DNA of 64,000 nt. Source: Solanum dulcamara. Its lineage: Eukaryota; Streptophyta; Magnoliopsida; Solanales; Solanaceae. The stretch lies in contig NC_077243.1 in the NCBI RefSeq assembly GCF_947179165.1, forward strand, positions 32,192,001 to 32,256,000, written 5' to 3'. Below the pieces are notes generated by a model. It saw only the letters and a program-made list of their open reading frames with translations. It was not told the DNA's origin and ran no database searches. The position numbers and the translations under genes were made by a program. Shown one piece after another: positions 34,159-46,689 of the stretch (the first letter of the stretch is position 1; each line of letters starts with the position of its first letter).

Positions 34159-36815
34159 TATCACACCCCAAAATAGAGGAGGTACGATTGGCAGTCGACA
34201 CCATAATTGATTGAGTTAGCCATAGAACATGCTAGCTAATTAAAGTGGGGCATAAAAGATCAGACAACACAATATCTGAAATACTAAGCTTGGACCATTA
34301 AGTTCATGACCTGAATAATAGTAAATCATATTATCAAAGGTAGATAAGTCAAGATGATAAAGTAATAGCTAGCCGACGAGGCTGCAACTGAAGACATACA
34401 TGCATACACATATATATACATGCCAAGCCTATAGGATGGAGACATAAAGCTACAAAAAGGAATCTCAGAATACTGTGTCCATAATAGCCTCTAAGAGTGT
34501 CATAAGCACTGTCAAGATAAGGTCCCGACTATACCCAAATTGTACAACAAAATTAAACATCCTATCAAAGCTCCAGAAAGAGGTAGATCTTACCAACTCA
34601 CAACTGAACCCCGAATCCTAGCAGAGGGGTCAATTAGAATCTCTTCTCAGACCTGTACGCACGAAACAAAAGTGCAATGTTCCCAAGCAATGGGACATTA
34701 GTACAAATAAAAATGTACTGGTATGTAAGAAAGAAAGTAGAATCATAAATAACTGCTATAAAAAGAAGGGTAATAAAGATACCACCTGAAACTGAAACTC
34801 TGATAGCCTCCATGGCCGACATCTGACCTCATAATAAACAAATATGCATGGTATGCCCGTATAATCAAATGTCATGAATACATATGTAAAAATGAAAATG
34901 CATGACATACCAAACCAAATCCTGGCAATGATGGTCTTTTCGGTAGCTAACCGATATCATATTGCCAACTTGTGGCCATCTGTACAATATATATAATCAT
35001 ATGGGCAAATAGGCCCCTTACCTCTAATTATAGCTAGGAGTCTATGCATAACATGCCATGTATGATGTCAACTTTGAATGCACATATTAGGCCATAAAAA
35101 GAACTTAGCCAATCTTATCTCATCGGCACTCTTATTCTCATAATTCCGTAATTACTTTTGTATATCATGTAAACACCCCATGGAACCTCATATATATTTC
35201 AAATAAGCTTGGAAACTTAACTTTTTAGAAAGATAACTTAACCTTGAAGATGTCCATAAGGAGCTTAAGGTACTTCACTTAGATCTTATACTTGATCCCT
35301 TGATAATTAGAAAAAGAAAGTATTTAAAAAAAACAAGTGTTTTAGTAGTTTAAACATAGAAATTATATTTGAGATTTTTGGAAATCGATGTGTTGCTTTA
35401 TAGTTTTTAAAATACACTTTAAAGATGAGGGACTGATTGCCAATATTAAATGCCTTTGCTAATATTTTTAGGTTACATCACCCAAAGACGAATAAGAATT
35501 CACACATATAGACATATAGTAAAGAAAGCCGACAAAATGACATATATAGATATTGAATACCATATTTAACCGAACGAGAGGAGTATCAACCTAATAGAAT
35601 CATGAAAATACTTCAGCTGCGATCCCAATGCCTTTCACAAAAGGTCTTGCTAATAATAGAATAGAAAAATATCACATTTGGCATTTTAGGAATTTTCCAG
35701 AATTCGTGCTAAAAGGAAGGACAAAGCTTAGCCTTAACATACTTTTCCAACGAACGTATGGATGCTCGTAATTCCTTCACGAAAAGTATTCCTTATGTCT
35801 TAAGTTCACAAATACTATATATATGCAACTTATACGCACCTATAAATAGTTTATAATTGACCTTTAATTGGCAGATTATCCATACGATTATAACTTGGAA
35901 AAACGTCCATAGAACTTCATAAAAACGATCATAAAAGAGTCTTGAGATGATTACTTTAGCAAAAAAATTGTAAAGCTTGAAGAATAATAAAGAACAATAA
36001 AGTCCTAACTTCCAAAATAGATCCAAATGAAACTAATAGAAGGGGAAAATGATTACAAAGAGCAAATATCGCGTTTCTAGGCACAGGGAGAAATTTTAAA
36101 GGTAGAAATTGTTAAAACTCAGCTTGATCACCTAAGAACACCATGGAATTCTTATTTTCAGCTTACTTACTATTTTGGGACAAAAATAAAATGTTTTGAT
36201 GCTTTGAAACTTCCAAAGGACAACTTAACTACATTGTTGACCCGATCCAATTCGTGACCCGATTTCAGTCCAGACAGTCTGCAATAAAACAATCATAACT
36301 TTTTACTCCAATGTCAGATTGACATGCCGTTTTTCTGGTTGCAAACTAGACTCATAGAACTTCAATTTGGTAGGTCGTAGGTCCTATAGTTTCCTATATA
36401 TTGGGATTAATAATCTGATATAGTTGACCCAAAGTTTAAAAATAACTATAAGAGAAACTTACGATAAGTTTTGCCGGCCTTTATTTTGCAACTAGCTTGA
36501 CTCCAAAACTTAACATATGGCCATTATTCTATTATAATACCTCATAAAACATTATTATTAGCATATTAGATACTCTTGTTCTTATCTCGAAGGAGCAAGT
36601 TATTTTAAACCCTCCGAATGGGTGGGGAGCTGCCTGAGACATTTCTTTAACTTTTAACCATTGTTTAAGGGATTCCTTTGGCCTAAAATTTTAGTTTCTT
36701 GATATTACCACACATTTGCAGTATCATTCTCCTGCTGTACTATACAAGTCGTATCTACCTTATATAATCACGCCACGCTATGTATATTATGCAAGAAAAA
36801 ACATGGGGTTTCACA
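34159..36815 (-). repeat. 3' LTR of nested chromovirus
   Basis: 2657 bp, from TATCACACCCC (decayed TG) to ggggtttcaca, similar throughout to 42422-44882 (for example the gtattgttgacccgatcc-like block near 36230 and 44300). The short open frames inside are not genes. Confidence 0.88.
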
Positions 36816-37109
36816 TTCTTCCCCTCTTAAGAACATTCATCCGTGAATGGATTGATGGAATTCTTTGGTCAAATTCTTTTCACGCTAATACATTATTTGC
36901 GAGGCTATATTTACTAGACTTGCAAAACTTAAATCAAATTCTAAAAATCCAACTATTAGGCTTCGTATAGTTATCTCAAAATAAGATATATAAATTGCAC
37001 TTTCAATTCATTTAAAATCCAATTAAGATGTCAAGAAATAATTACATATTATTGAAATGTGACTCACCTTAAGTCATAAGTAGATAGGGGAACTTCTTCA
37101 TTATTTCCT

Positions 37110-37570
37110 CCTCAGCTTTTCAAGTCATTTCCTCAATGTTGTTATTTTGCCATAACACTCTCACGGAAGCTACTTCTTTAGTTTGAAGCTTCCTTACCTG
37201 CCGATCTAAAATAGCTACTAGTACCTCTATATAAGACAAGTCTTCAGCAATATGAATATCCTCAATGGGTGTAATATGCGAAGGATCTCCAATACGCCTC
37301 CGCAACATAGATACATGAAACACAGGATGGACTGCCTCTAATTCTGAAGGCAAATCAAGCTTGTACGCCACCTTGCTAATCCTCCAAATAATCTTATATG
37401 GTACAACGTACCTAGAAATGATATTTCCTTTCTTTCCAAATTGCATGACACCCTTCATAGGCGATACTTTCAAGAAAACCCAATCTTCTACATTAAACTC
37501 TAAGTCTCATCATCGAATATCTGCATAAGACTTCGGCCAACTCTGTGCTTTATGCAACCGGTCTCTAATA
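37110..37570 (-). pseudogene. Integrase C-terminus and chromodomain of nested chromovirus
   Basis: The frame 37120-37473 reads MKVSPMKGVMQFGKKGNIIS, KVAYKLDLPSELEAVHPVFH, VSMLRRRIGDPSHITPIED, then VAILDRQVRKLQTKEVASVR and VLWQNNNIEEMTW-like, the chromodomain end. It is similar to the same module at 26461-27075 but from another copy. Sequence 37475-37570 is integrase leading to the LINE insertion. Confidence 0.87.
37560..37570. repeat. LINE target duplication (left)
   Basis: GGTCTCTAATA here and GGTTTCTAATA at 38228-38238 flank the LINE fragment. They differ at one base, as expected for an old 11-bp duplication. Confidence 0.65.
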
Positions 37571-38227
37571 CAACAAAAAAATAATCCAGTGAAATCCCAC
37601 AATGTGGGGTATGGAGAGGGTAAAGTGTACACAAATCTTACTCCTACCAAGGTAAGACGGCTGTTTCCGAGAGACCCTCAACTCAAAAGAAGCATAAAAA
37701 GAGGTCAGATAAGGCTAAGAAGTTCAAAGCGATATGGGAAAGAAAATAATGAATAACACAAATTACAAAAGTGACACAGATAAAATAGAGTAATCAAAGT
37801 ACAGAAAGTAATAGAGAGATAATAACATAAGTCAGAGCACAAAAAATTATAGTACGCTAATGCGCCTACTAATATGGAAGAATATTAAGACTATGTACTA
37901 TCCTTCTACCTTAATATAGGTCCTCCACACCCTCCTATCTAAGGTCATGTCCTTGTTAAGCTGTAACTGCGCTATGTCCTGTCTAATCACCTCTCTCCTA
38001 TATTTCTTCGGCCTACCCCTACCTCTTTTAAAACCATCCATGTCTAACCTCTCACACCTCCGCACTGGGATATCTGTGTCTCTCCTCTTCACATGCCTAA
38101 ACCATCTCAGTCGTATTTCCCTTATCTTGTTTTCTACCGAGGCCACTCCTACCTTATCTTGAATAGCCTTATTTCTAATCCTGTCACTCCTGGTATACCC
38201 ACACATCCATCTCAATATTCTCATCTC
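37571..38227 (-). mobile_element. 5'-truncated RTE-type LINE
   Basis: The minus-strand frame 37898-38224 encodes the C-terminal end of a plant RTE-type [72 protein letters not shown] and [14 protein letters not shown], ending in a stop. The 3' UTR (37571-37897) includes the block found widely in nightshades, minus-strand CCCACATTGTGGGATTTCACTGG. The 657-bp piece lacks the RT catalytic part because of 5' truncation, and 11-bp target duplications flank it. Confidence 0.85.
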
Positions 38228-38238
38228 GGTTTCTAATA

Positions 38239-39060
38239 AGCTTTACTTTTCAATCGCTTGCTGAACTAGATTAGGACCTAGCAACTTTGCTTCTCTAACC
38301 TTGAACCAACTAACTGGTGACCTACACTTCCTCCCGTAAAGTGCTTCATAAGGGGACATCTAAATACTAGCTTGGAAGCTGTTATTATAAGAAAATTCAA
38401 TATGAGGTAGATGATCATCTTAGCTTCCATTAAACTCCAACACACAGGCACATAATATATCGCCAATAGTATGAGTAGTATGCTCTACCTACCCATCAGC
38501 TTGTGGATGAAAAGCAGTGCTAAGATTTACTTGAGTGCCTAGACCCTTCTGAAAAGATCTCCAAAAATATATTGTAAATTGAGCCCCTCGATCGTAGATG
38601 ATAGATATTGGAACTCTATGAAAGCGCACAATCTCTCGAATATAGAGCTTGGCATAATCCTCGACTGAATATATTGTCTTGACTGGCAAAAAATGAGCGA
38701 ATTTCATCAGCCTATCAATAATTACCCAAATAGAATCATACCTCTGTGGTGTGCAAGGCAAACCAGTTATGAAGTCCATATTTATCATGTCTCATTTCCA
38801 TAATGGAAGCTTAATAGACTGAGTTAGGACCCCAGGCCTCTAATGTTCTGCTTTAACTTGCTGATAATTGGAACATTGGGCTACCATCTTTGCGATTTCT
38901 TTTTTCATGCCATTCCACCAATAGATTTGTCGAAGGTCTCGGTACATGTTTGTTGCTCCCAGGTGAGCTGCATATCTAGAATAATGGGCCTCTAAAAGAA
39001 TCTTGACGCGGAGCTCTTTGACTATTGGTACATAAAAATGACCCTAGTATCTAAAGACTC
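38239..39060 (-). pseudogene. Integrase of nested chromovirus
   Basis: The frame 38489-38788 reads MINMDFITGLPCTPQRYDSI, WVIIDRLMKFAHFLPVKTIY, ISIIYDRGAQFTIYFWRSFQ and [11 protein letters not shown], the catalytic core with both Asp positions. RLMKFAH replaces the usual RLTKSAH. The zinc-binding region is at 38850-39000 and the YGRKC-like end near 38300-38340. It joins across the LINE to 37570. Confidence 0.87.
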
Positions 39061-40515
39061 CATCTTTAGTTAGCTCAAATAAAGGTTGTTTTTGTTGTGG
39101 AATAACTTCCCTTAGTTTTATAAGATCGGGATCCTCATGCTATCATTTTTTCTCTTCAGTAACAAAGGAGAATTATGTTGTATTCTAAATGACAACACAT
39201 CCACCCTCTACATCTATCAATCACACCTACAAATTAGATAGTCGGTTTAGATCTTTGGTCATCTTGGACCTTATCAGTTTCAACATGGCTTGGACTGCCC
39301 ATGAACTTACAGCTAAGCGCATCAGCAATAACATTAGCTTTATCGGAATGATATAAAATGTCAACATCATAGTTCTTTAGTAATTATAGCCACCTTCTTT
39401 ATCTTAGATTTATCTCCCTCTGTTTAAATAACTACTGAAGACTCTGGTGGTCAGTGAAAACATCAATATGCACTCTGTAGAGATAATGCCTCTGAATCTT
39501 TAGGGCAAAGACAACTGGGCTAACTCAAGATCATGCGTAGGATAGTTTTGTTCATGTTTCTATAATTGTATGGAGGCATATGAAATAACGTCACCATGTT
39601 GCATAATAACATAACCTAGAAGACTCTCAAGGCATCATAATATACAACATAACCCTCGGTGCCATCTGAAAGAGTCAAAATAGGTGTCGTGGTAAGCCTT
39701 TTCTTTAGCTCCTGAAAAATTTGTTCGCATGCCTCAGTCCATTGAAACTTAGCTCCTTTATGTGTCAATTTTGTTACTGTTGCAAATATAGATGAAAATT
39801 CCTCCACAAACTTTCGATAATACCCTACCAAGCCTAAAAAGCTACAAATTTCTATCGGATTCAAGGGCCTTGGCCAAGTCATCACAACTTCAATCTTTTG
39901 GCCATCAAATTTGATACCCTTGCCAGTGATAATATGACCAAGAAAAGCTACACAAGTTAGCCAAAATTCATATTTAGAGAATTTAGCATATAGCCTATAG
40001 TCTCGGGGAGTCTGTAATATAGCTCGCAAGTGGCTGACATGCTCAGCTTCTGACCGTGAATATATCCGGATATCATCAATAAAAACAATCAAAAATTCAT
40101 CCAAGAATGGTATGAATACCCGATTTATAAAATCCATAAAGGTTGTCAGGGCATTCATAAGCCCAAAAGACATAACAAGGAATTCAAAATGGCCATACTG
40201 CATCCTAAATGCTATTTGTGGGAAATCAATATCCCTGACTCTTAACTGATGGTACCTAGATTGTAAGTCAGTCTTTAAAAAACATTTTTCACCTTGTAAT
40301 TGGTCAAACAATTCATCAATCAGTGGAAGAGGATATTTATTTTTAATAGTCACTATATTTAGTTGCCTATAGTCAATACACATTTGTAATGAGCCATCTT
40401 TATTTTGAACAAAGAGCATCGTAACACCCCATGGAGATGTACTTGGACTTATAATGCCTTTATTGAGCAAGTACTTTAGTTGTTCCTTTAGTTCCCTTAG
40501 CTCCTCAAGAGCCAT
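39061..40515 (-). pseudogene. Reverse transcriptase and RNase H of nested chromovirus
   Basis: One open frame (39616-40515, 299 residues) starts [20 protein letters not shown]. It contains [76 protein letters not shown] (FIDD encoded at 40072-40083) and [18 protein letters not shown]. It is the best-preserved RT in the window, though LFVQNKDG and NALTTF depart from the usual KKDG and NAPATF. RNase H continues toward 39170 in broken frames. Confidence 0.9.
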
Positions 40516-40779
40516 TCTGTAAGGAGGAATGGATATAGGCTACGTATCCGAAAGAAAATCTATAGAAAAATCAATTTCCCTTTCGGGGGGAATTACTGGA
40601 AGTTTGTTAGGGAATACTATCGGGAATTCATTCACAATAGGAACTAACTAAAGAGTTGTTGGCTCCTTATCTATATTCATAACATGAACCAAATGGTATA
40701 TACAACCTTTAGCTATAAACTTCCGAGCCCTGAGGTATGAAATAAACTTACCCTTGGGCGTGGCTGTATTACCTTTCTA

Positions 40780-41226
40780 TTTAAGGACAAGCTCACCTGG
40801 AAAATGAAATTGGAATAGCTCTGCACGACAATCAATATTAGCATAACAAGATGCCAACTAATCCATACCTATAATGACATCAAATTCTAGCATAATCAAT
40901 TCAACTAAATCAATGGAGGTTGGATGATTATTAATTAAAACTACACAACCTCAATAGACATGACTAGCTACAATCGATTCGCCAACCAGAGTAAATACCT
41001 CAACTGACTGCGGTAATAACTCAAACCTCATATCAAGCTTACCCACAATAAATGGAGAAATATATGAGAATGTAGAGCCAGGATCTATCAATGCACAAAC
41101 AGTATGAGAATGTATCATCAATATACTTGTGACCACCTTTGTGGATACCTCTAGAACTTGAGGTGTCTCCTCCATCTCTACCCCTACCATAGCCCTAAGT
41201 AAACTGTGGACCTTGTCAGGGAGCAA
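40780..41226 (-). pseudogene. Protease of nested chromovirus
   Basis: The frame 40951-41226 reads STKVVTSILMIHSHTVCALI, DPGSTFSYISPFIVGKLD and VGESIVASHVY, the retropepsin-like active site (D-P-G-S-T) and its flank. It continues in another frame with a DFDVIIGMD-like block near 40870. The zinc-knuckle region lies at 41300-41400, where AYYHYGQIGHF shows lost cysteines. Confidence 0.85.
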
Positions 41227-41299
41227 GGACTGAAGGTGAAGAGGCTGCTATGGATCCTGAAGGCTAAACTGGTACACCTCTACCTAGCCTCGGGCACTA

Positions 41300-42421
41300 A
41301 TTAATAAAATGTCCTATCTGCCCATAATGATAATATGCGCCTAAACCCTTTCTGCACTACCTGATGTGCGTCTTACTGCATTGTGTACATGGAGGAGTAG
41401 GTTGTCTCATATGCGCACAATACTCCTATAGACAGCCCTCAAGCTGGCTGAAGCTCTGTCCCTATCCTGACTAAATATAACGATCAAGTCGTTGACCCTG
41501 CATCTGTGGCTGGACACTACCTGCTAGCCGACGCCGATATCAAGGTAGTCAGGGTCTAAAATCACCTCATGGCTCTCTATATGACCCAATAGTGCATGCC
41601 TTCTTACTCTGTTCCCTTTACCTATGGGTATCACGAATTCAGTGAGAAAGATCCTCTATAGTCTTTGAGAAAGCTTATATGCGTGAAATATCTACATCAT
41701 CTAATAGGGATGCTACCCTACTGTCTCTGATTAGATAATCCCCTAAACCATCCACATAATGATGAACTTTTGCCCTAATATTATATACGATATCAGGTGC
41801 ATCCCTTGCCAAAGAATTAAATCTATGGTTATAATCCCTCACAATGTGTTCCCCTACCTCAAACTGATAAACTAGTCAAGAAGGGCCTCTAAAACCTCTC
41901 ACGGTAGATAGACTAGAAAGGCTTTAGAGAATTTATCCCACTCTACAAATGAAGTGTCAGGTCCTCTGGATCTCTCCCATGACTCATGCCATAAGATGGC
42001 TAAATCATGTAACCAAAAAGATGCCAACTCTACAACCTCGGTGACAGAGGTGTGCATCACCCTTAATACTCTATACATATGGTCTATAAAGTCCTGAGGA
42101 TCCTCAGTGCAATTGGATCCTATAAATAATAGGGGGGCCAGGTGAAGAAACTCTCGTACCTTCTAGCTTTCTGCCCTATCTCTCCGAGCATCTCAACCCA
42201 ATTTTAACTATCGCTCATGCATAGAAACTATCCTAGTTAGTAACTGAACTGCCTCTCTCATCTTCTACTCCTAAGTCTCTAGTGGGGGGACAATAAGTGT
42301 TGCAGGTCCTGTGTCCGTAGCTGCCTCAGGTACCCATGGAACAGGTGAGGCTGGGGTACTATATCTCCTTGGGCGTCAATAAGTGCGGGGGAAGCTGGTA
42401 CTAGAGGTACTGGAGACTCAT
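41300..42421 (-). pseudogene. Gag of nested chromovirus
   Basis: The minus strand encodes scattered gag fragments: the region 41700-42250 matches the order of chromovirus gag, and 42279-42421 (PLVPASPALIDAQGDIVPQ) is a proline-rich N-terminus. Stops and frame shifts are frequent, so no complete protein is possible. The right end runs into the 5' LTR without a visible leader. Confidence 0.65.
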
Positions 42422-44882
42422 ATTGTGCCTCCAAAATAGGAGAGGTGTGATTGGTACTCGATACCATAATTGATCGAGTTAGACATAGAACATGCTAGCT
42501 AACTAAATTGGGGGCATAAAAGATCAGACAACACAATATCTGAAATACTAAGCCTGGACTGTTAAGGTGATGACCTAAATAATAGTAATTCATGTAATCA
42601 AAGGTAGATAAGACATGATGATAAAGTACTAGCTAGACGACGAGGCTGTAACTGAAGACATACATGCATACATACATATATTCATGCCAAGCCAATGGCC
42701 TGGAGACTGAAAGCTACAAAAAAGAAGCCCAGAATATTGTGTCCATAATAGCCTCTAAGAGTGTCATAAACACTATCAGGACAAGGCCCGACTATACCCA
42801 AACTATAAAACAAAAGCAAACATCCTATCAAAGCTCCAGGAAGAGTTGGAGCTTATCAACTCACAACTGAACCCCGGATCCTAGAGGAGGGGTCGATCAG
42901 AATCCCTACCTGGACCTGCACGCATAAAACAAAAGTGTAGTGTCCCTGGGCAACGGAACATCAGTACAAATAAAAATGTACAGGTATGTAAGGCAGAAAG
43001 TAGAATCATAAATAGCTGCTATAAAAAGAAGGGTAATAGAGATACCACCTAAAACTGAAACTCTGATAACCTCTATTTCACACAATAAACAAATATGCAT
43101 GGTATGCTTGTATAATCGTATATCGTGAATACATATATATAAATGTAAATGCATGACATGCCAAACCAAATTCTAGCAATGGCGGTCTTTCTGATAGCTA
43201 ACTGGCATCATATTGCTAACCTGTGGCCATCTGTACAGTATATATTATGGGAAAATAGGCCCCTTACCTCTGATTGTAGCTCGGAGTCCATGCATAACTT
43301 GGCATTTATGATATGAAATTTGAATTCACATATTAGTCCATAATAAGAACTTAGCCAATCTTGGCTTATTAGCACTCTTATTCTCATAATTCGGTAATTA
43401 CTTTCGTATAACATGTAAACGCCTCGTGGAACCTCATGTGTTTTTCAAATAAGCTTGAAAACTTAACTCAACTTTCTAAAATACACTTTACCAATGAAAA
43501 GGACTGATTGCCAATATTAAATGGATTTCCTAATATTTTTAGGTTACATCAAATAAAGATGAGTAAGGAGTCACACATACAGACATATAGTCAAGAAAGC
43601 TGACAAAATGACATACAGAGATATCGAATACCCTATTTAACCGAACAAGTGGAATATCAACCTAATAGAATCATGAAAATACTTCAGTTGCGATCCCAAT
43701 GCCTTTCATAGTCTTTCTAATAATAAAATAGTAAAAATATCACATTGGGCGTTTTAGGAATTTTCCAGAATTTGTGCTAAAAAAAGGACAAAGCTTAGCC
43801 TTAACATACCTTTCCAATGAACGTACGAATGCCCGTAGTTCCTTCAAAAAGGTTATCGCTTACATCCTAAGATTCACAAACACTATATATATGCAGCTTA
43901 TACGCAAAAATAGTTCATAATTGATCTTTAATAGACATATTATCCATACGATTATAACTTATAAAAACGTCCGTAGAACTTTGTAAAAACAATCATAAAA
44001 AATCCCGAGATGATTACTTTAGCAAAACATGTTTAAAGCTTAAAGAATAAGAAAGAAAAACAAATTCCTAACTTCCAAAAAATAGCTCCAAATGCAAAAA
44101 ATAAAAGGGGAAAATGATTGCAAAGCGTAAAGATCGCGTTTCTAGGTACAGGGACAAATTTTAATGGTAGAAATCGTTAAAACTCACCTTGATCACCCAA
44201 GAGCACCATGGAATCCTTATCTTCATCTTGCTTAAGGTTTTGGGATGAAAATAAAATGTTTTGATGCTTTAAAACGTCCAAAGGACAACTTAACCACATT
44301 GTTGACCCGATCCGATTCGTGACCCGATTTCAGTCCAAACAGTCTGCAGTAAAACAATCATAACTTTTTACTCCAATGTCAGATTGATGTGTTATTTTTC
44401 CAGTTGCAAACCAGACTCGTAAAATTTCAATTTGGTTGGTCGTAGGTCCCATAGTTTCCTATATATTGGGATTAATGATCTGAGACATTTGACCCAAAGT
44501 TTAAAAATAATTATAAGAGAAAATTATGATAACTTTTCCCGACCTTTATTTTGCAACTAGCTTGACTCCAAAACTTAACATATGACTATTATGCTATTAT
44601 AATACCTCATAACACATTATTCTTTTCATATTAGACACTCTTGGTATTATCCCGAAGGTGCAAGTTATTTTAAATCCTCTGAATGGGTGGAGTGCTACCC
44701 GAGATATTTCCTTAACCCTAAACCATTGTTTAAGGGATTCCTTTGGCCTAAAAATTTAGTTTCTTGATATTACCACACATTTACAGTATCATTGTCCCGC
44801 TATACTATACCAAGTCATATGTACATTATATAACCACGCCACACTATGTATATTATGCAAGAAAAAAATATAGGATTTCACA
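42422..44882 (-). repeat. 5' LTR of nested chromovirus
   Basis: About 2.46 kb, homologous to 34159-36815, ending at ggatttcaca and followed by the duplication ATATC. Its inner edge is uncertain by about 10 bp, because the first bases (ttgtgcctcc) fit the other LTR poorly. Confidence 0.87.
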
Positions 44883-46180
44883 ATATCATTTTCCTGAAGC
44901 CATCCACATCGAGAACACACAATAAGCCTTAATATCAAAGTACACCATCTCCTCCTTGGGAGAAAGCCTCATTGGCTTTCTCGGCAACCACTTTTTTCAA
45001 CTCAACCAAAGTAGGATCATTCTCCTGCTTTGCCTTAACATTCACCACAAGAGATGATTTGGAACCATTTTGGAGAACACCTCCACCATCCTTCGAATCA
45101 ACCAAGCGAATAACCAAATGAGCTAATCTATGAACATCACAAACTAACTCTTTTTTTCATCCTCGACATGGGAAATACTCTTCATGGTCACTCTACTAAG
45201 AGCATCAAAAACCATATTCACTTTACCCGAATGGTACAATACGCTCGTATCATAATCTTTCAATAATTCAAGCCATCTTTTTTGTTGAAGATTCAAGTCC
45301 TTTTGGTTAGATGCAATGGAAGAGAATCCTTCCACAAACCATCTATAATAATTGGCTAGGTCTAAGAAATTTTGAATATCAGAAGGAGACAAAGGTTTAG
45401 GCCAATTCTTAACCTCTTCTATTTTATTTGGATCAATCATAATGCCCTCACTAGAAATAATTTGGCCAAAGAAAGCAACTGACCTCAATCAAAACTCACA
45501 CTTGCTAAACTTAGCAAAAATTGACGATCCTTGAGAATTTGTAAGCTATCCTCAAATGATCAACATGCTCATTCTCACTCTAAGAATAGATTAAAATATT
45601 AGTGATATACACAATAATGAACATATTCAAATAGTGCTTAAACACCTAGTTTGTCAAATCCATAAAAGCTACAAGAGCATTTGTTAATCCAAAAGACAAC
45701 TAAAAATTCAAAGTGACCATACCGTGTACTAAAAGTCATTTCAGAATGTCATATTCTCTCACTTGGAGTTGATGATAACCCAATCGAAGATCAATCTCTG
45801 AAAAGTAGCTTGCATCTTGTAGTTGATCGAACAAGTCATCAATCCTTGGAATGAAATATTTATTCTTGATGGTGACCTTGTTCAATTATCAGGAATCAAT
45901 ACATATTTGCACAGAATCATCTTTCTTTCTAACAAAGAGAACAGAGAACCCCATTGAGAGATACTTGGTCTAATGAATCTCTTATCCAATAAATCTTTCA
46001 ATTGATCCTTTAACTCTTTCACTTCTGTCAGAACCATTCGGTAAGGGGGAATAGAGATAGGTTGGGTATTGAGGAGAATATCAATACCGAAATCTATCTC
46101 TGTTCTGGGAGGGATACCTGGAAGATCATCAGGAAACACTTTCAGAGACTTATTAATAACCAACACTGACTCGAGATTAG
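44883..46180 (-). pseudogene. RNase H and reverse transcriptase of host chromovirus
   Basis: The frame 45144-45488 contains [40 protein letters not shown], then jumps to LLKDYDTSVLYHSGKVNMVF, DALSRVTM. Part of the RNase H between these is missing, a deletion of several hundred bp. The frame 45882-46166 is the RT start ([35 protein letters not shown]). The frame 44935-45117 is the pre-integrase linker. The coding part continues left at 34158. Confidence 0.85.
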
Positions 46181-46194
46181 GAACCTAACCCGTA

Positions 46195-46680
46195 CTAAAT
46201 GATAAATACAACCCTTGGAAACCATTTTCTGAGCTTTGAGGCATAAGATGAATTGGCCTTTAAACTCATAATTACTACCTTTCCATTCTTAAACCGACTC
46301 ATTAGGAAACTAAACTTAAACACACAGGTCCTATAAAATATGGAAGCATAACATGTATGAAGCCAATCCATACCAAGGATAATATCAAAATCAATTATAT
46401 CAAGTTCTACAAGATCTAATGAGGTGATTATATGAAAAACTGAGACTGGAAAATTTCTATAGACCCTATTAGCCAAAACTGACTCATCAAAGAGAGTATA
46501 GAAATTAAAAGGCTTTAATAATGTCTCAGGACTAGCAACAAAACTTCATAGCAAGATAAAGAGTAACAAATAATAGAGTAGCGCTCGGATCTAACACTGC
46601 ATAAATATCAAACTTAAATACTTTTAACAAACTCATCACCATATCAAAAGACTCCTCCAAATCCTGCCTAGTCTGAAGGG
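46195..46680 (-). pseudogene. Protease of host chromovirus
   Basis: The frame 46195-46476 reads ANRVYRNFPVSVFHIITSLD, LVELDIIDFDIILGMDWLHT and CYASIFYRT, the C-terminal part of the Ty3/gypsy protease. The active-site part lies to the right in a broken frame (about 46480-46640). Confidence 0.82.
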
Positions 46681-46689
46681 TATAAAATT

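Larger units (their letters stand above)
34159..44882 (-). mobile_element. Second Ty3/gypsy chromovirus, nested in the first
   Basis: The target duplication ATATC lies at 34154-34158 and 44883-44887. The LTRs are 34159-36815 and about 42422-44882. The purine tract, minus-strand AAGAGGGGAAGAA, lies at 36816-36828. On the minus strand from the right come gag (about 42420-41450), zinc knuckle, protease (41226-40790), RT (40515-39800), RNase H, integrase (39060-37475) and chromodomain (37300-37110). The integrase is split by an RTE LINE fragment at 37571-38227. No tRNA primer site is visible next to the right LTR, where gag-like sequence follows almost directly, so the leader seems deleted. Confidence 0.9.
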
